In this document: positions 1 to 13,300 of the stretch, in pieces
Layout of the letters: every line of letters begins with the position of its first letter
Numbering within the stretch: the stretch's first letter is position 1
Assembly: GCA_036245805.1 (NCBI GenBank)
Contig: BTRK01000009.1
Coordinates: forward strand, 1-64,000
Direction: 5' to 3'
Length of the DNA: 64,000 nt
From: Pristionchus mayeri
Lineage: Eukaryota; Nematoda; Chromadorea; Rhabditida; Neodiplogasteridae
Made by a program: the position numbers and the translations under genes
The notes under the pieces: generated by a model
Seen by the model: the letters and a program-made list of their open reading frames with translations, nothing else
Told to the model about the DNA's origin: nothing
The model's database searches: none

Positions 1-660
1 GTAAACTTCGGGGATACGGGTAAACTTCGGGGATAGAGTAAACTTCGGGGATAGAGTAAACTTCGGGGATACGGGTAAACTTCGGGGATAGAGTAAACTT
101 CGGGGATAGCAGTAAACTTCGGGGTTCCGGGTAAATTCGGGATACGGGTAACTTTCGGGATAGAGTAAACTTCGGGGATACGGGTAAACTTCGGGGATAG
201 AGTAAACTTCGGGGATACGGGTAAACTTCGGGGATAGAGTAAACTTCGGGGATACGGGTAAACTTCGGGATAGAGTAAACTTCGGGGATACGGGTAAACT
301 TCGGGGATAGAGTAAACTTCGGGGATACGGTAATCTTCGGTGATAGAGTAAACTTCGGGGATACGGGTAAACTTCGGGGATAGAGTAAACTTCGGGGATA
401 CGGGTAAACTTCGGGGATAGAGTAAACTTCGGGGATACGGGTAAACTTCGGGGATAGAGTAAACTTCGGGGATACGGGTAAACTTCGGGATAGAGTAAAC
501 TTCGGGGATACGGGTAAACTTCGGGGATAGAGTAAACTTCGGGGATACGGGTAAACTTCGGGATGAGTAACTTCGGGGATACGGGTAATCTTCGGTGATA
601 GAGTAAACTTCGGGGATACGGGTAAACCTTCGGGGACAGAGTAAACTTCGGGGATACGGG
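1..660. other. Indel-rich left edge of the array
   Basis: This stretch is the same repeat but holds nine single-base deletions and one insertion relative to its downstream copies. They are three in the TTT, GGGG and AAA runs at about 135-155, one each near 268, 330 and 488, three near 560-572 (GGGG, GG and AAA runs), and an extra C near 628. The net loss of 8 equals the shortfall of this HOR copy: TTCC landmark at 125 to TTCC landmark at 801 is 676 bp, against 684 bp elsewhere. Nearly all changes shorten homopolymers. That pattern fits weak long-read consensus at a contig end better than biological divergence, but I cannot exclude real decay at an array edge. Confidence 0.75.
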
Positions 661-3600
661 TAAACTTCGGGGATAGAGTAAACTTCGGGGATACGGGTAA
701 ACTTCGGGGATAGAGTAAACTTCGGGGATAGAGTAAACTTCGGGGATACGGGTAAACTTCGGGGATAGAGTAAACTTCGGGGATAGAATAAACTTCGGGG
801 TTCCGGGTAAATTTCGGGGATACGGGTAAACTTTCGGGATAGAGTAAACTTCGGGGATACGGGTAAACTTCGGGGATAGAGTAAACTTCGGGGATACGGG
901 TAAACTTCGGGGATAGAGTAAACTTCGGGGATACGGGTAAACTTCGGGGATAGAGTAAACTTCGGGGTTACGGGTAAACTTCGGGATGGAGTAAACTTCG
1001 GGGATACGGGTAATCTTCGGTGATAGAGTAAACTTCGGGGATACGGGTAAACTTCGGGGATAGAGTAAACTTCGGGGATACGGGTAAACTTCGGGGATAG
1101 AGTAAACTTCGGGGATACGGGTAAACTTCGGGGATAGAGTAAACTTCGGGGATACGGGTAAACTTTCGGGATAGAGTAAACTTCGGGGATACGGGTAAAC
1201 TTCGGGGATAGAGTAAACTTCGGGGATACGGGTAAACTTCGGGGATGGAGTAAACTTCGGGGATACGGGTAATCTTCGGTGATAGAGTAAACTTCGGGGA
1301 TACGGGTAAACTTCGGGGACAGAGTAAACTTCGGGGATACGGGTAAACTTCGGGGATAGAGTAAACTTCGGGGATACGGGTAAACTTCGGGGATAGAGTA
1401 AACTTCGGGGATAGAGTAAACTTCGGGGATACGGGTAAACTTCGGGGATAGAGTAAACTTCGGGGATAGAATAAACTTCGGGGTTCCGGGTAAATTTCGG
1501 GGATACGGGTAAACTTTCGGGATAGAGTAAACTTCGGGGATACGGGTAAACTTCGGGGATAGAGTAAACTTCGGGGATACGGGTAAACTTCGGGGATAGA
1601 GTAAACTTCGGGGATACGGGTAAACTTCGGGGATAGAGTAAACTTCGGGGATACGGGTAAACTTCGGGGATAGAGTAAACTTCGGGGATACGGGTAAACT
1701 TCGGGATAGAGTAAACTTCGGGGATACGGGTAAACTTTCGGGATAGAGTAAACTTCGGGGATACGGGTAAACTTCGGGGATAGAATAAACTTCGGGGATA
1801 CGGGTAAACTTCGGGGATAGAGTAAACTTCGGGGATAGAGTAAACTTCGGGGATACGGGTAAACTTCGGAGATAGAGTAAACTTCGGGGATAGAATAAAC
1901 TTCGGGGTTCCGGGTAAATTTCGGGGATACGGGTAAACTTCGGGGATAGAGTAAACTTCGGGGATACGGGTAAACTTTTGGGATAAACGTAAACTTCGGG
2001 GATAGAATAAACTTCGGGGTTCGGCTAAATTTCGGGGTTAGAGTAAACTTCGGGGATACGGGTAAACTTCGGGGATAGAGTAAACTTCGGGGATAGAGTA
2101 AACTTCGGGGATACGGGTAAACTTCGGGGATAGAGTAAACTTCGGGGATAGAATAAACTTCGGGGTTCCGGGTAAATTTCGGGGATACGGGTAAACTTTC
2201 GGGATAGAGTAAACTTCGGGGATACGGGTAATCTTCGGTGATAGAGTAAACTTCGGGGATACGGGTAAACTTCGGGGATAGAGTAAACTTCGGGGATACG
2301 GGTAAACTTCGGGGATAGAGTAAACTTCGGGGATACGGGTAAACTTCGGGGATAGAGTAAACTTCGGGGATACGGGTAAACTTTCGGGATAGAGTAAACT
2401 TCGGGGATACGGGTAAACTTCGGGGATAGAGTAAACTTCGGGGATACGGGTAAACTTCGGGGATGGAGTAAACTTCGGGGATACGGGTAATCTTCGGTGA
2501 TAGAGTAAACTTCGGGGATACGGGTAAACTTCGGGGATAGAGTAAACTTCGGGGATACGGGTAAACTTCGGGGATAGAGTAAACTTCGGGGATACGGGTA
2601 ATCTTCGGGGATAGAGTAAACTTCGGGGATAGAGTAAACTTCGGGGATAGAATAAACTTCGCGGTTCCGAGTAAATTTCGGGGATACGGGTAAACTTCGG
2701 GGATAGAGTAAACTTCGGGGATACGGGTAAACTTTTGGGATAGAGTAAACTTCGGGGATAGAATAAACTTCGGGGTTCCGGCTAAATTTCGGGGTTAGAG
2801 TAAACTTCGGGGATACGGGTAAACTTCGGGGATAGAGTAAACTTCGGGGATACGGGTAAAATTTCGGGATATAGTAAACTTCGGGGATACGGGTAAACTT
2901 CGGGGATAGAGTAAACTTCGGGGATACGGGTAAACTTCGGGGATAGAGTAAACTTCGGGGATACGGGTAAAATTTCGGGATAGAGTAAACTTCGGGGATA
3001 CGGGTAAACTTCGGGGATAGAGTAAACTTCGGGGATACGGGTAAATTTCGGGGATAGAGTAAACTTCGGGGATACGGGTAAACTTCGGGGATAGAGTAAA
3101 CTTCGGGGATACGGGTAAACTTCGGGGATAGAGTAAACTTCGGGGATACGGGTAAACTTCGGGGATAGAGTAAACTTCGGGGTTACGGGTAAACTTCGGG
3201 ATGGAGTAAACTTCGGGGATACGGGTAATCTTCGGTGATAGAGTAAACTTCGGGGATACGGGTAAACTTCGGGGATAGAGTAAACTTCGGGGATACGGGT
3301 AAACTTCGGGGATAGAGTAAACTTCGGGGATACGGGTAAACTTCGGGGATAGAGTAAACTTCGGGGATACGGGTAAACTTTCGGGATAGAGTAAACTTCG
3401 CGGATACGGGTAAACTTCGGGGATAGAGTAAACTTCGGGGATACGGGTAAACTTCGGGGATGGAGTAAACTTCGGGGATACGGGTAATCTTCGGTGATAG
3501 AGTAAACTTCGGGGATAGAGTAAACTTCGGTGATAGAGTAAACTTCGGGGATACGGGTAAACTTCGGGGATAGAGTAAACTTCGGGGATACGGGTAATCT
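1..3600. repeat. Segmental duplication 6.7-kb offset, copy 1
   Basis: Landmarks here recur at a nearly constant offset in 6726-10325. The TTCC at 1484 matches 8209 (+6725), 1908 matches 8634 (+6726), 2166 matches 8892 (+6726), the rare GCGGTTCCGAG variant at 2665 matches 9391 (+6726), and TTA at 3183 matches 9909 (+6726). A one-base GGGG to GGG loss near 3196 raises the offset to 6727 at the TAATC near 3485. The copies diverge near 3600, where TAATCTTCGGTGAT stands opposite TAATCTTCGGGGAT near 10,323. Two 684-type HOR units lie at 125-800 (676 bp) and 801-1483 (683 bp; one G lost near 993). Confidence 0.85.
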
Positions 3601-6600
3601 TCGGTGATAGAGTAAACTTCGGGGATACGGGTAAACTTCGGGGATAGAGTAAACTTCGGGGATACGGGTAAACTTCGGGGATAGAGTAAACTTCGGGGAT
3701 ACGGGTAAACTTCGGGGATAGAGTAAACTTCGGGGATACGGGTAAACTTTCGGGATAGAGTAAACTTCGGGGATACGGGTAAACTTCGGGGATAGAGTAA
3801 ACTTCGGGGATACGGGTAAACTTCGGGGATGGAGTAAACTTCGGGGATACGGGTAATCTTCGGTGATAGAGTAAACTTCGGGGATACGGGTAAACTTCGG
3901 GGACAGAGTAAACTTCGGGGATACGGGTAAACTTCGGGGATAGAGTAAACTTCGGGGATACGGGTAAACTTCGGGGATAGAGTAAACTTCGGGGATAGAG
4001 TAAACTTCGGGGATACGGGTAAACTTCGGGGATAGAGTAAACTTCGGGGATAGAATAAACTTCGGGGTTCCGGGTAAATTTCGGGGATACGGGTAAACTT
4101 TCGGGATAGAGTAAACTTCGGGGATACGGGTAAACTTCGGGGATAGAGTAAACTTCGGGGATACGGGTAAACTTCGGGGATAGAGTAAACTTCGGGGATA
4201 CGGGTAAACTTCGGGGATAGAGTAAACTTCGGGGTTACGGGTAAACTTCGGGGATGGAGTAAACTTCGGGGATACGGGTAATCTTCGGTGATAGAGTAAA
4301 CTTCGGGGATACGGGTAAACTTCGGGGATAGAGTAAACTTCGGGGATACGGGTAAACTTCGGGGATAGAGTAAACTTCGGGGATACGGGTAAACTTCGGG
4401 GATAGAGTAAACTTCGGGGATACGGGTAAACTTTCGGGATAGAGTAAACTTCGGGGATACGGGTAAACTTCGGGGATAGAGTAAACTTCGGGGATACGGG
4501 TAAACTTCGGGGATGGAGTAAACTTCGGGGATACGGGTAATCTTCGGTGATAGAGTAAACTTCGGGGATACGGGTAAACTTCGGGGACAGAGTAAACTTC
4601 GGGGATACGGGTAAACTTCGGGGATAGAGTAAACTTCGGGGATACGGGTAAACTTCGGGGATAGAGTAAACTTCGGGGATAGAGTAAACTTCGGGGATAC
4701 GGGTAAACTTCGGGGATAGAGTAAACTTCGGGGATAGAATAAACTTCGGGGTTCCGGGTAAATTTCGGGGATACGGGTAAACTTTCGGGATAGAGTAAAC
4801 TTCGGGGATACGGGTAAACTTCGGGGATAGAGTAAACTTCGGGGATACGGGTAAACTTCGGGGATAGAGTAAACTTCGGGGATACGGGTAAACTTCGGGG
4901 ATAGAGTAAACTTCGGGGTTACGGGTAAACTTCGGGGATGGAGTAAACTTCGGGGATACGGGTAATCTTCGGTGATAGAGTAAACTTCGGGGATACGGGT
5001 AAACTTCGGGGATAGAGTAAACTTCGGGGATACGGGTAAACTTCGGGGATAGAGTAAACTTCGGGGATACGGGTAAACTTCGGGGATAGAGTAAACTTCG
5101 GGGATACGGGTAAACTTTCGGGATAGAGTAAACTTCGGGGATACGGGTAAACTTCGGGGATAGAGTAAACTTCGGGGATACGGGTAAACTTCGGGGATGG
5201 AGTAAACTTCGGGGATACGGGTAATCTTCGGTGATAGAGTAAACTTCGGGGATACGGGTAAACTTCGGGGACAGAGTAAACTTCGGGGATACGGGTAAAC
5301 TTCGGGGATAGAGTAAACTTCGGGGATACGGGTAAACTTCGGGGATAGAGTAAACTTCGGGGATAGAGTAAACTTCGGGGATACGGGTAAACTTCGGGGA
5401 TAGAGTAAACTTCGGGGATAGAATAAACTTCGGGGTTCCGGGTAAATTTCGGGGATACGGGTAAACTTTCGGGATAGAGTAAACTTCGGGGATACGGGTA
5501 AACTTCGGGGATAGAGTAAACTTCGGGGATACGGGTAAACTTCGGGGATAGAGTAAACTTCGGGGATACGGGTAAACTTCGGGGATAGAGTAAACTTCGG
5601 GGTTACGGGTAAACTTCGGGGATGGAGTAAACTTCGGGGATACGGGTAATCTTCGGTGATAGAGTAAACTTCGGGGATACGGGTAAACTTCGGGGATAGA
5701 GTAAACTTCGGGGATACGGGTAAACTTCGGGGATAGAGTAAACTTCGGGGATACGGGTAAACTTCGGGGATAGAGTAAACTTCGGGGATACGGGTAAACT
5801 TTCGGGATAGAGTAAACTTCGGGGATACGGGTAAACTTCGGGGATAGAGTAAACTTCGGGGATACGGGTAAACTTCGGGGATGGAGTAAACTTCGGGGAT
5901 ACGGGTAATCTTCGGTGATAGAGTAAACTTCGGGGATACGGGTAAACTTCGGGGACAGAGTAAACTTCGGGGATACGGGTAAACTTCGGGGATAGAGTAA
6001 ACTTCGGGGATACGGGTAAACTTCGGGGATAGAGTAAACTTCGGGGATAGAGTAAACTTCGGGGATACGGGTAAACTTCGGGGATAGAGTAAACTTCGGG
6101 GATAGAATAAACTTCGGGGTTCCGGGTAAATTTCGGGGATACGGGTAAACTTTCGGGATAGAGTAAACTTCGGGGATACGGGTAAACTTCGGGGATAGAG
6201 TAAACTTCGGGGATACGGGTAAACTTCGGGGATAGAGTAAACTTCGGGGATACGGGTAAACTTCGGGGATAGAGTAAACTTCGGGGATACGGGTAAACTT
6301 CGGGGATAGAGTAAACTTCGGGGATACGGGTAAACTTCGGGGATGGAGTAAACTTCGGGGATACGGGTAATCTTCGGTGATAGAGTAAACTTCGGGGATA
6401 CGGGTAAACTTCGGGGATAGAGTAAACTTCGGGGATACGGGTAAACTTCGGGGATAGAGTAAACTTCGGGGATACGGGTAAACTTCGGGGATAGAGTAAA
6501 CTTCGGGGATACGGGTAAACTTTCGGGATAGAGTAAACTTCGGGGATACGGGTAAACTTCGGGGATAGAGTAAACTTCGGGGATACGGGTAAACTTCGGG

Positions 6601-8208
6601 GATGGAGTAAACTTCGGGGATACGGGTAATCTTCGGTGATAGAGTAAACTTCGGGGATACGGGTAAACTTCGGGGACAGAGTAAACTTCGGGGATACGGG
6701 TAAACTTCGGGGATAGAGTAAACTTCGGGGATACGGGTAAACTTCGGGGATAGAGTAAACTTCGGGGATAGAGTAAACTTCGGGGATACGGGTAAACTTC
6801 GGGGATAGAGTAAACTTCGGGGATAGAATAAACTTCGGGGTTCCGGGTAAATTTCGGGGATACGGGTAAACTTTCGGGATAGAGTAAACTTCGGGGATAC
6901 GGGTAAACTTCGGGGATAGAGTAAACTTCGGGGATACGGGTAAACTTCGGGGATAGAGTAAACTTCGGGGATACGGGTAAACTTCGGGGATAGAGTAAAC
7001 TTCGGGGTTACGGGTAAACTTCGGGGATGGAGTAAACTTCGGGGATACGGGTAATCTTCGGTGATAGAGTAAACTTCGGGGATACGGGTAAACTTCGGGG
7101 ATAGAGTAAACTTCGGGGATACGGGTAAACTTCGGGGATAGAGTAAACTTCGGGGATACGGGTAAACTTCGGGGATAGAGTAAACTTCGGGGATACGGGT
7201 AAACTTTCGGGATAGAGTAAACTTCGGGGATACGGGTAAACTTCGGGGATAGAGTAAACTTCGGGGATACGGGTAAACTTCGGGGATGGAGTAAACTTCG
7301 GGGATACGGGTAATCTTCGGTGATAGAGTAAACTTCGGGGATACGGGTAAACTTCGGGGACAGAGTAAACTTCGGGGATACGGGTAAACTTCGGGGATAG
7401 AGTAAACTTCGGGGATACGGGTAAACTTCGGGGATAGAGTAAACTTCGGGGATAGAGTAAACTTCGGGGATACGGGTAAACTTCGGGGATAGAGTAAACT
7501 TCGGGGATAGAATAAACTTCGGGGTTCCGGGTAAATTTCGGGGATACGGGTAAACTTTCGGGATAGAGTAAACTTCGGGGATACGGGTAAACTTCGGGGA
7601 TAGAGTAAACTTCGGGGATACGGGTAAACTTCGGGGATAGAGTAAACTTCGGGGATACGGGTAAACTTCGGGGATAGAGTAAACTTCGGGGTTACGGGTA
7701 AACTTCGGGGATGGAGTAAACTTCGGGGATACGGGTAATCTTCGGTGATAGAGTAAACTTCGGGGATACGGGTAAACTTCGGGGATAGAGTAAACTTCGG
7801 GGATACGGGTAAACTTCGGGGATAGAGTAAACTTCGGGGATACGGGTAAACTTCGGGGATAGAGTAAACTTCGGGGATACGGGTAAACTTTCGGGATAGA
7901 GTAAACTTCGGGGATACGGGTAAACTTCGGGGATAGAGTAAACTTCGGGGATACGGGTAAACTTCGGGGATGGAGTAAACTTCGGGGATACGGGTAATCT
8001 TCGGTGATAGAGTAAACTTCGGGGATACGGGTAAACTTCGGGGACAGAGTAAACTTCGGGGATACGGGTAAACTTCGGGGATAGAGTAAACTTCGGGGAT
8101 ACGGGTAAACTTCGGGGATAGAGTAAACTTCGGGGATAGAGTAAACTTCGGGGATACGGGTAAACTTCGGGGATAGAGTAAACTTCGGGGATAGAATAAA
8201 CTTCGGGG
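3601..8208. repeat. 684-bp higher-order repeat block, six full units
   Basis: The GGGGTTCCGGG landmark lies at 4068, 4752, 5436, 6120, 6841, 7525 and 8209. The spacings are 684, 684, 684, 721, 684 and 684 bp. The fourth unit (6120-6840) is longer by exactly one 37-bp dimer. Each unit repeats the same order of variants: TTCC with TAAATTTCGG, CTTTCGGGA, a TTACGG monomer next to GGATGGAG and the TAATC/GGTG double variant, a second CTTTCGGGA, a second GGATGGAG plus TAATC/GGTG, and GGACAGAG. The unit at 6120 lacks the TTACGG change. 684 bp equals 18 dimers plus one 18-bp monomer and is also a multiple of three. A partial unit precedes the first landmark. The near-perfect regularity suggests recent amplification. 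Confidence 0.9.
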
Positions 8209-10325
8209 TTCCGGGTAAATTTCGGGGATACGGGTAAACTTTCGGGATAGAGTAAACTTCGGGGATACGGGTAAACTTCGGGGATAGAGTAAACTTCGGG
8301 GATACGGGTAAACTTCGGGGATAGAGTAAACTTCGGGGATACGGGTAAACTTCGGGGATAGAGTAAACTTCGGGGATACGGGTAAACTTCGGGGATAGAG
8401 TAAACTTCGGGGATACGGGTAAACTTCGGGGATAGAGTAAACTTCGGGGATACGGGTAAACTTTCGGGATAGAGTAAACTTCGGGGATACGGGTAAACTT
8501 CGGGGATAGAATAAACTTCGGGGATACGGGTAAACTTCGGGGATAGAGTAAACTTCGGGGATAGAGTAAACTTCGGGGATACGGGTAAACTTCGGAGATA
8601 GAGTAAACTTCGGGGATAGAATAAACTTCGGGGTTCCGGGTAAATTTCGGGGATACGGGTAAACTTCGGGGATAGAGTAAACTTCGGGGATACGGGTAAA
8701 CTTTTGGGATAAAGTAAACTTCGGGGATAGAATAAACTTCGGGGTTCCGGCTAAATTTCGGGGTTAGAGTAAACTTCGGGGATACGGGTAAACTTCGGGG
8801 ATAGAGTAAACTTCGGGGATAGAGTAAACTTCGGGGATACGGGTAAACTTCGGGGATAGAGTAAACTTCGGGGATAGAATAAACTTCGGGGTTCCGGGTA
8901 AATTTCGGGGATACGGGTAAACTTTCGGGATAGAGTAAACTTCGGGGATACGGGTAATCTTCGGTGATAGAGTAAACTTCGGGGATACGGGTAAACTTCG
9001 GGGATAGAGTAAACTTCGGGGATACGGGTAAACTTCGGGGATAGAGTAAACTTCGGGGATACGGGTAAACTTCGGGGATAGAGTAAACTTCGGGGATACG
9101 GGTAAACTTTCGGGATAGAGTAAACTTCGGGGATACGGGTAAACTTCGGGGATAGAGTAAACTTCGGGGATACGGGTAAACTTCGGGGATGGAGTAAACT
9201 TCGGGGATACGGGTAATCTTCGGTGATAGAGTAAACTTCGGGGATACGGGTAAACTTCGGGGATAGAGTAAACTTCGGGGATACGGGTAAACTTCGGGGA
9301 TAGAGTAAACTTCGGGGATACGGGTAATCTTCGGGGATAGAGTAAACTTCGGGGATAGAGTAAACTTCGGGGATAGAATAAACTTCGCGGTTCCGAGTAA
9401 ATTTCGGGGATACGGGTAAACTTCGGGGATAGAGTAAACTTCGGGGATACGGGTAAACTTTTGGGATAGAGTAAACTTCGGGGATAGAATAAACTTCGGG
9501 GTTCCGGCTAAATTTCGGGGTTAGAGTAAACTTCGGGGATACGGGTAAACTTCGGGGATAGAGTAAACTTCGGGGATACGGGTAAAATTTCGGGATATAG
9601 TAAACTTCGGGGATACGGGTAAACTTCGGGGATAGAGTAAACTTCGGGGATACGGGTAAACTTCGGGGATAGAGTAAACTTCGGGGATACGGGTAAAATT
9701 TCGGGATAGAGTAAACTTCGGGGATACGGGTAAACTTCGGGGATAGAGTAAACTTCGGGGATACGGGTAAATTTCGGGGATAGAGTAAACTTCGGGGATA
9801 CGGGTAAACTTCGGGGATAGAGTAAACTTCGGGGATACGGGTAAACTTCGGGGATAGAGTAAACTTCGGGGATACGGGTAAACTTCGGGGATAGAGTAAA
9901 CTTCGGGGTTACGGGTAAACTTCGGGGATGGAGTAAACTTCGGGGATACGGGTAATCTTCGGTGATAGAGTAAACTTCGGGGATACGGGTAAACTTCGGG
10001 GATAGAGTAAACTTCGGGGATACGGGTAAACTTCGGGGATAGAGTAAACTTCGGGGATACGGGTAAACTTCGGGGATAGAGTAAACTTCGGGGATACGGG
10101 TAAACTTTCGGGATAGAGTAAACTTCGGGGATACGGGTAAACTTCGGGGATAGAGTAAACTTCGGGGATACGGGTAAACTTCGGGGATGGAGTAAACTTC
10201 GGGGATACGGGTAATCTTCGGTGATAGAGTAAACTTCGGGGATAGAGTAAACTTCGGTGATAGAGTAAACTTCGGGGATACGGGTAAACTTCGGGGATAG
10301 AGTAAACTTCGGGGATACGGGTAAT
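6726..10325. repeat. Segmental duplication 6.7-kb offset, copy 2
   Basis: This is the partner of 1-3600 and partly overlaps the 684-bp HOR block, showing that the two levels are nested. It has intact homopolymers where copy 1 has lost bases, so it is the better template for the block. Its right part, from about 8209 on, also belongs to the 17-kb duplication: the GCGGTTCCGAG variant seen here at 9391 is found a third time at 26,509. Those are the only three copies of that variant I found. Confidence 0.85.
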
Positions 10326-13300
10326 CTTCGGGGATAGAGTAAACTTCGGGGATAGAGTAAACTTCGGGGATAGAATAAACTTCGGGGTTCCGAGTAAATT
10401 TCGGGGATACGGGTAAACTTCGGGGATAGAGTAAACTTCGGGGATACGGGTAAACTTTTGGGATAGAGTAAACTTCGGGGATAGAATAAACTTCGGGGTT
10501 CCGGCTAAATTTCGGGGTTAGAGTAAACTTCGGGGATACGGGTAAACTTCGGGGATAGAGTAAACTTCGGGGATACGGGTAAAATTTCGGGATAGAGTAA
10601 ACTTCGGGGATACGGGTAAACTTCGGGGATAGAGTAAACTTCGGGGATACGGGTAAATTTCGGGGATAGAGTAAACTTCGGGGATACGGGTAAACTTCGG
10701 GGATAGAGTAAACTTCGGGGTTACGGGTAAACTTCGGGGATGGAGTAAACTTCGGGGATACGGGTAATCTTCGGTGATAGAGTAAACTTCGGGGATACGG
10801 GTAAACTTCGGGGATAGAGTAAACTTCGGGGATACGGGTAAACTTCGGGGATAGAGTAAACTTCGGGGATACGGGTAAACTTCGGGGATAGAGTAAACTT
10901 CGGGGTTACGGGTAAACTTCGGGGATGGAGTAAACTTCGGGGATACGGGTAATCTTCGGTGATAGAGTAAACTTCGGGGATACGGGTAAACTTCGGGGAT
11001 AGAGTAAACTTCGGGGATACGGGTAAACTTCGGGGATAGAGTAAACTTCGGGGATACGGGTAAACTTTCGGGATAGAGTAAACTTCGGGGATACGGGTAA
11101 ACTTCGGGGATAGAGTAAACTTCGGGGATACGGGTAAACTTCGGGGATGGAGTAAACTTCGGGGATACGGGTAATCTTCGGTGATAGAGTAAACTTCGGG
11201 GATACGGGTAAACTTCGGGGATAGAGTAAACTTCGGGGATACGGGTAAACTTCGGGGATAGAGTAAACTTCGGGGATACGGGTAATCTTCGGGGATAGAG
11301 TAAACTTCGGGGATACGGGTAAACTTTCGGGATAGAGTAAACTTCGGGGATACGGGTAAACTTCGGGGATTGAATAAACTTCGGGGATACGGGTAAACTT
11401 CGGGGATAGAGTAAACTTCGGGGATAGAGTAAACTTCGGGGATACGGGTAAACTTTCGGGATAGAGTAAACTTCGGGGATACGGGTAAACTTCGGGGATA
11501 GAATAAACTTCGGGGATACGGGTAAACTTCGGGGATAGAGTAAACTTCGGGGATAGAGTAAACTTCGGGGATACGGGTAAACTTCGGGGATAGAGTAAAC
11601 TTCGGGGATAGAATAAACTTCGGGGTTCCGGGTAAATTTCGGGGATACGGGTAAACTTCGGGGATAGAGTAAACTTCGGGGATACGGGTAAACTTTTGGG
11701 ATAGAGTAAACTTCGGGGATAGAATAAACTTCGGGGTTCCGGCTAAATTTCGGGGTTAGAGTAAACTTCGGGGATACGGGTAAACTTCGGGGATAGAGTA
11801 AACTTCGGGGATACGGGTAAAATTTCGGGATAGAGTAAACTTCGGGGATACGGGTAAACTTCGGGGATAGAGTAAACTTCGGGGATACGGGTAAATTTCG
11901 GGGATAGAGTAAACTTCGGGGATACGGGTAAACTTCGGGGATAGAGTAAACTTCGGGGATACGGGTAAACTTCGGGGATAGAGTAAACTTCGGGGATACG
12001 GGTAAACTTCGGGGATAGAGTAAACTTCGGGGTTACGGGTAAACTTCGGGGATGGAGTAAACTTCGGGGATACGGGTAATCTTCGGTGATAGAGTAAACT
12101 TCGGGGATACGGGTAAACTTCGGGGATAGAGTAAACTTCGGGGATACGGGTAAACTTCGGGGATAGAGTAAACTTCGGGGATACGGGTAAACTTCGGGAT
12201 AGTGTAAACTTCGGGGATACGGGTAAACTTCGGGGATAGAGTAAACTTCGGGGATACGGGTAAACTTCGGGGATGGAGTAAACTTCGGGGATACGGGTAA
12301 TCTTCGGTGATAGAGTAAACTTCGGGGATACGGGTAAACTTCGGGGATAGAGTAAACTTCGGGGATACGGGTAAACTTCGGGGATAGAGTAAACTTCGGG
12401 GATACGGGTAAACTTCGGGGATAGAGTAAACTTCGGAGATACGGGTAAACTTTCGGGATAGAGTAAACTTCGGGGATACGGGTAAACTTCGGGGATAGAG
12501 TAAACTTCGGGGTTACGGGTAAACTTCGGGGATGGAGTAAACTTCGGGGATACGGGTAAACTTCGGGGATAGAGTAAACTTCGGGGATAGAATAAACTTC
12601 GGGGATACGGGTAAACTTCGGGGATAGAGTAAACTTCGGGGATACGGGTAAACTTCGGGGATAGAGTAAACTTCGGAGATACGGGTAAACTTTCGGGATA
12701 GAGTAAACTTCGGGGATACGGGTAAACTTCGGGGATAGAGTAAACTTCGGGGATACGGGTAAACTTCGGGGATACGGGTAAACTTCGGGGATAGAGTAAA
12801 CTTCGGGGATAGAGTAAACTTCGGGGATACGGGTAAACTTCGGGGATAGAGTAAACTTCGGGGATAGAATAAACTTCGGGGTTCCGGGTAAATTTCGGGG
12901 ATACGGGTAAACTTCGGGGATAGAGTAAACTTCGGGGATACGGGTAAAATTTCGGGATAGAGTAAACTTCGGGGATACGGGTAAACTTCGGGGATAGAGT
13001 AAACTTCGGGGATACGGGTAAATTTCGGGGATAGAGTAAACTTCGGGGATACGGGTAAACTTCGGGGATAGAGTAAACTTCGGGGATACGGGTAAACTTC
13101 GGGGATAGAGTAAACTTCGGGGATACGGGTAAACTTCGGGGATAGAGTAAACTTCGGGGTTACGGGTAAACTTCGGGGATGGAGTAAACTTCGGGGATAC
13201 GGGTAATCTTCGGTGATAGAGTAAACTTCGGGGATACGGGTAAACTTCGGGGATAGAGTAAACTTCGGGGATACGGGTAAACTTCGGGGATAGAGTAAAC

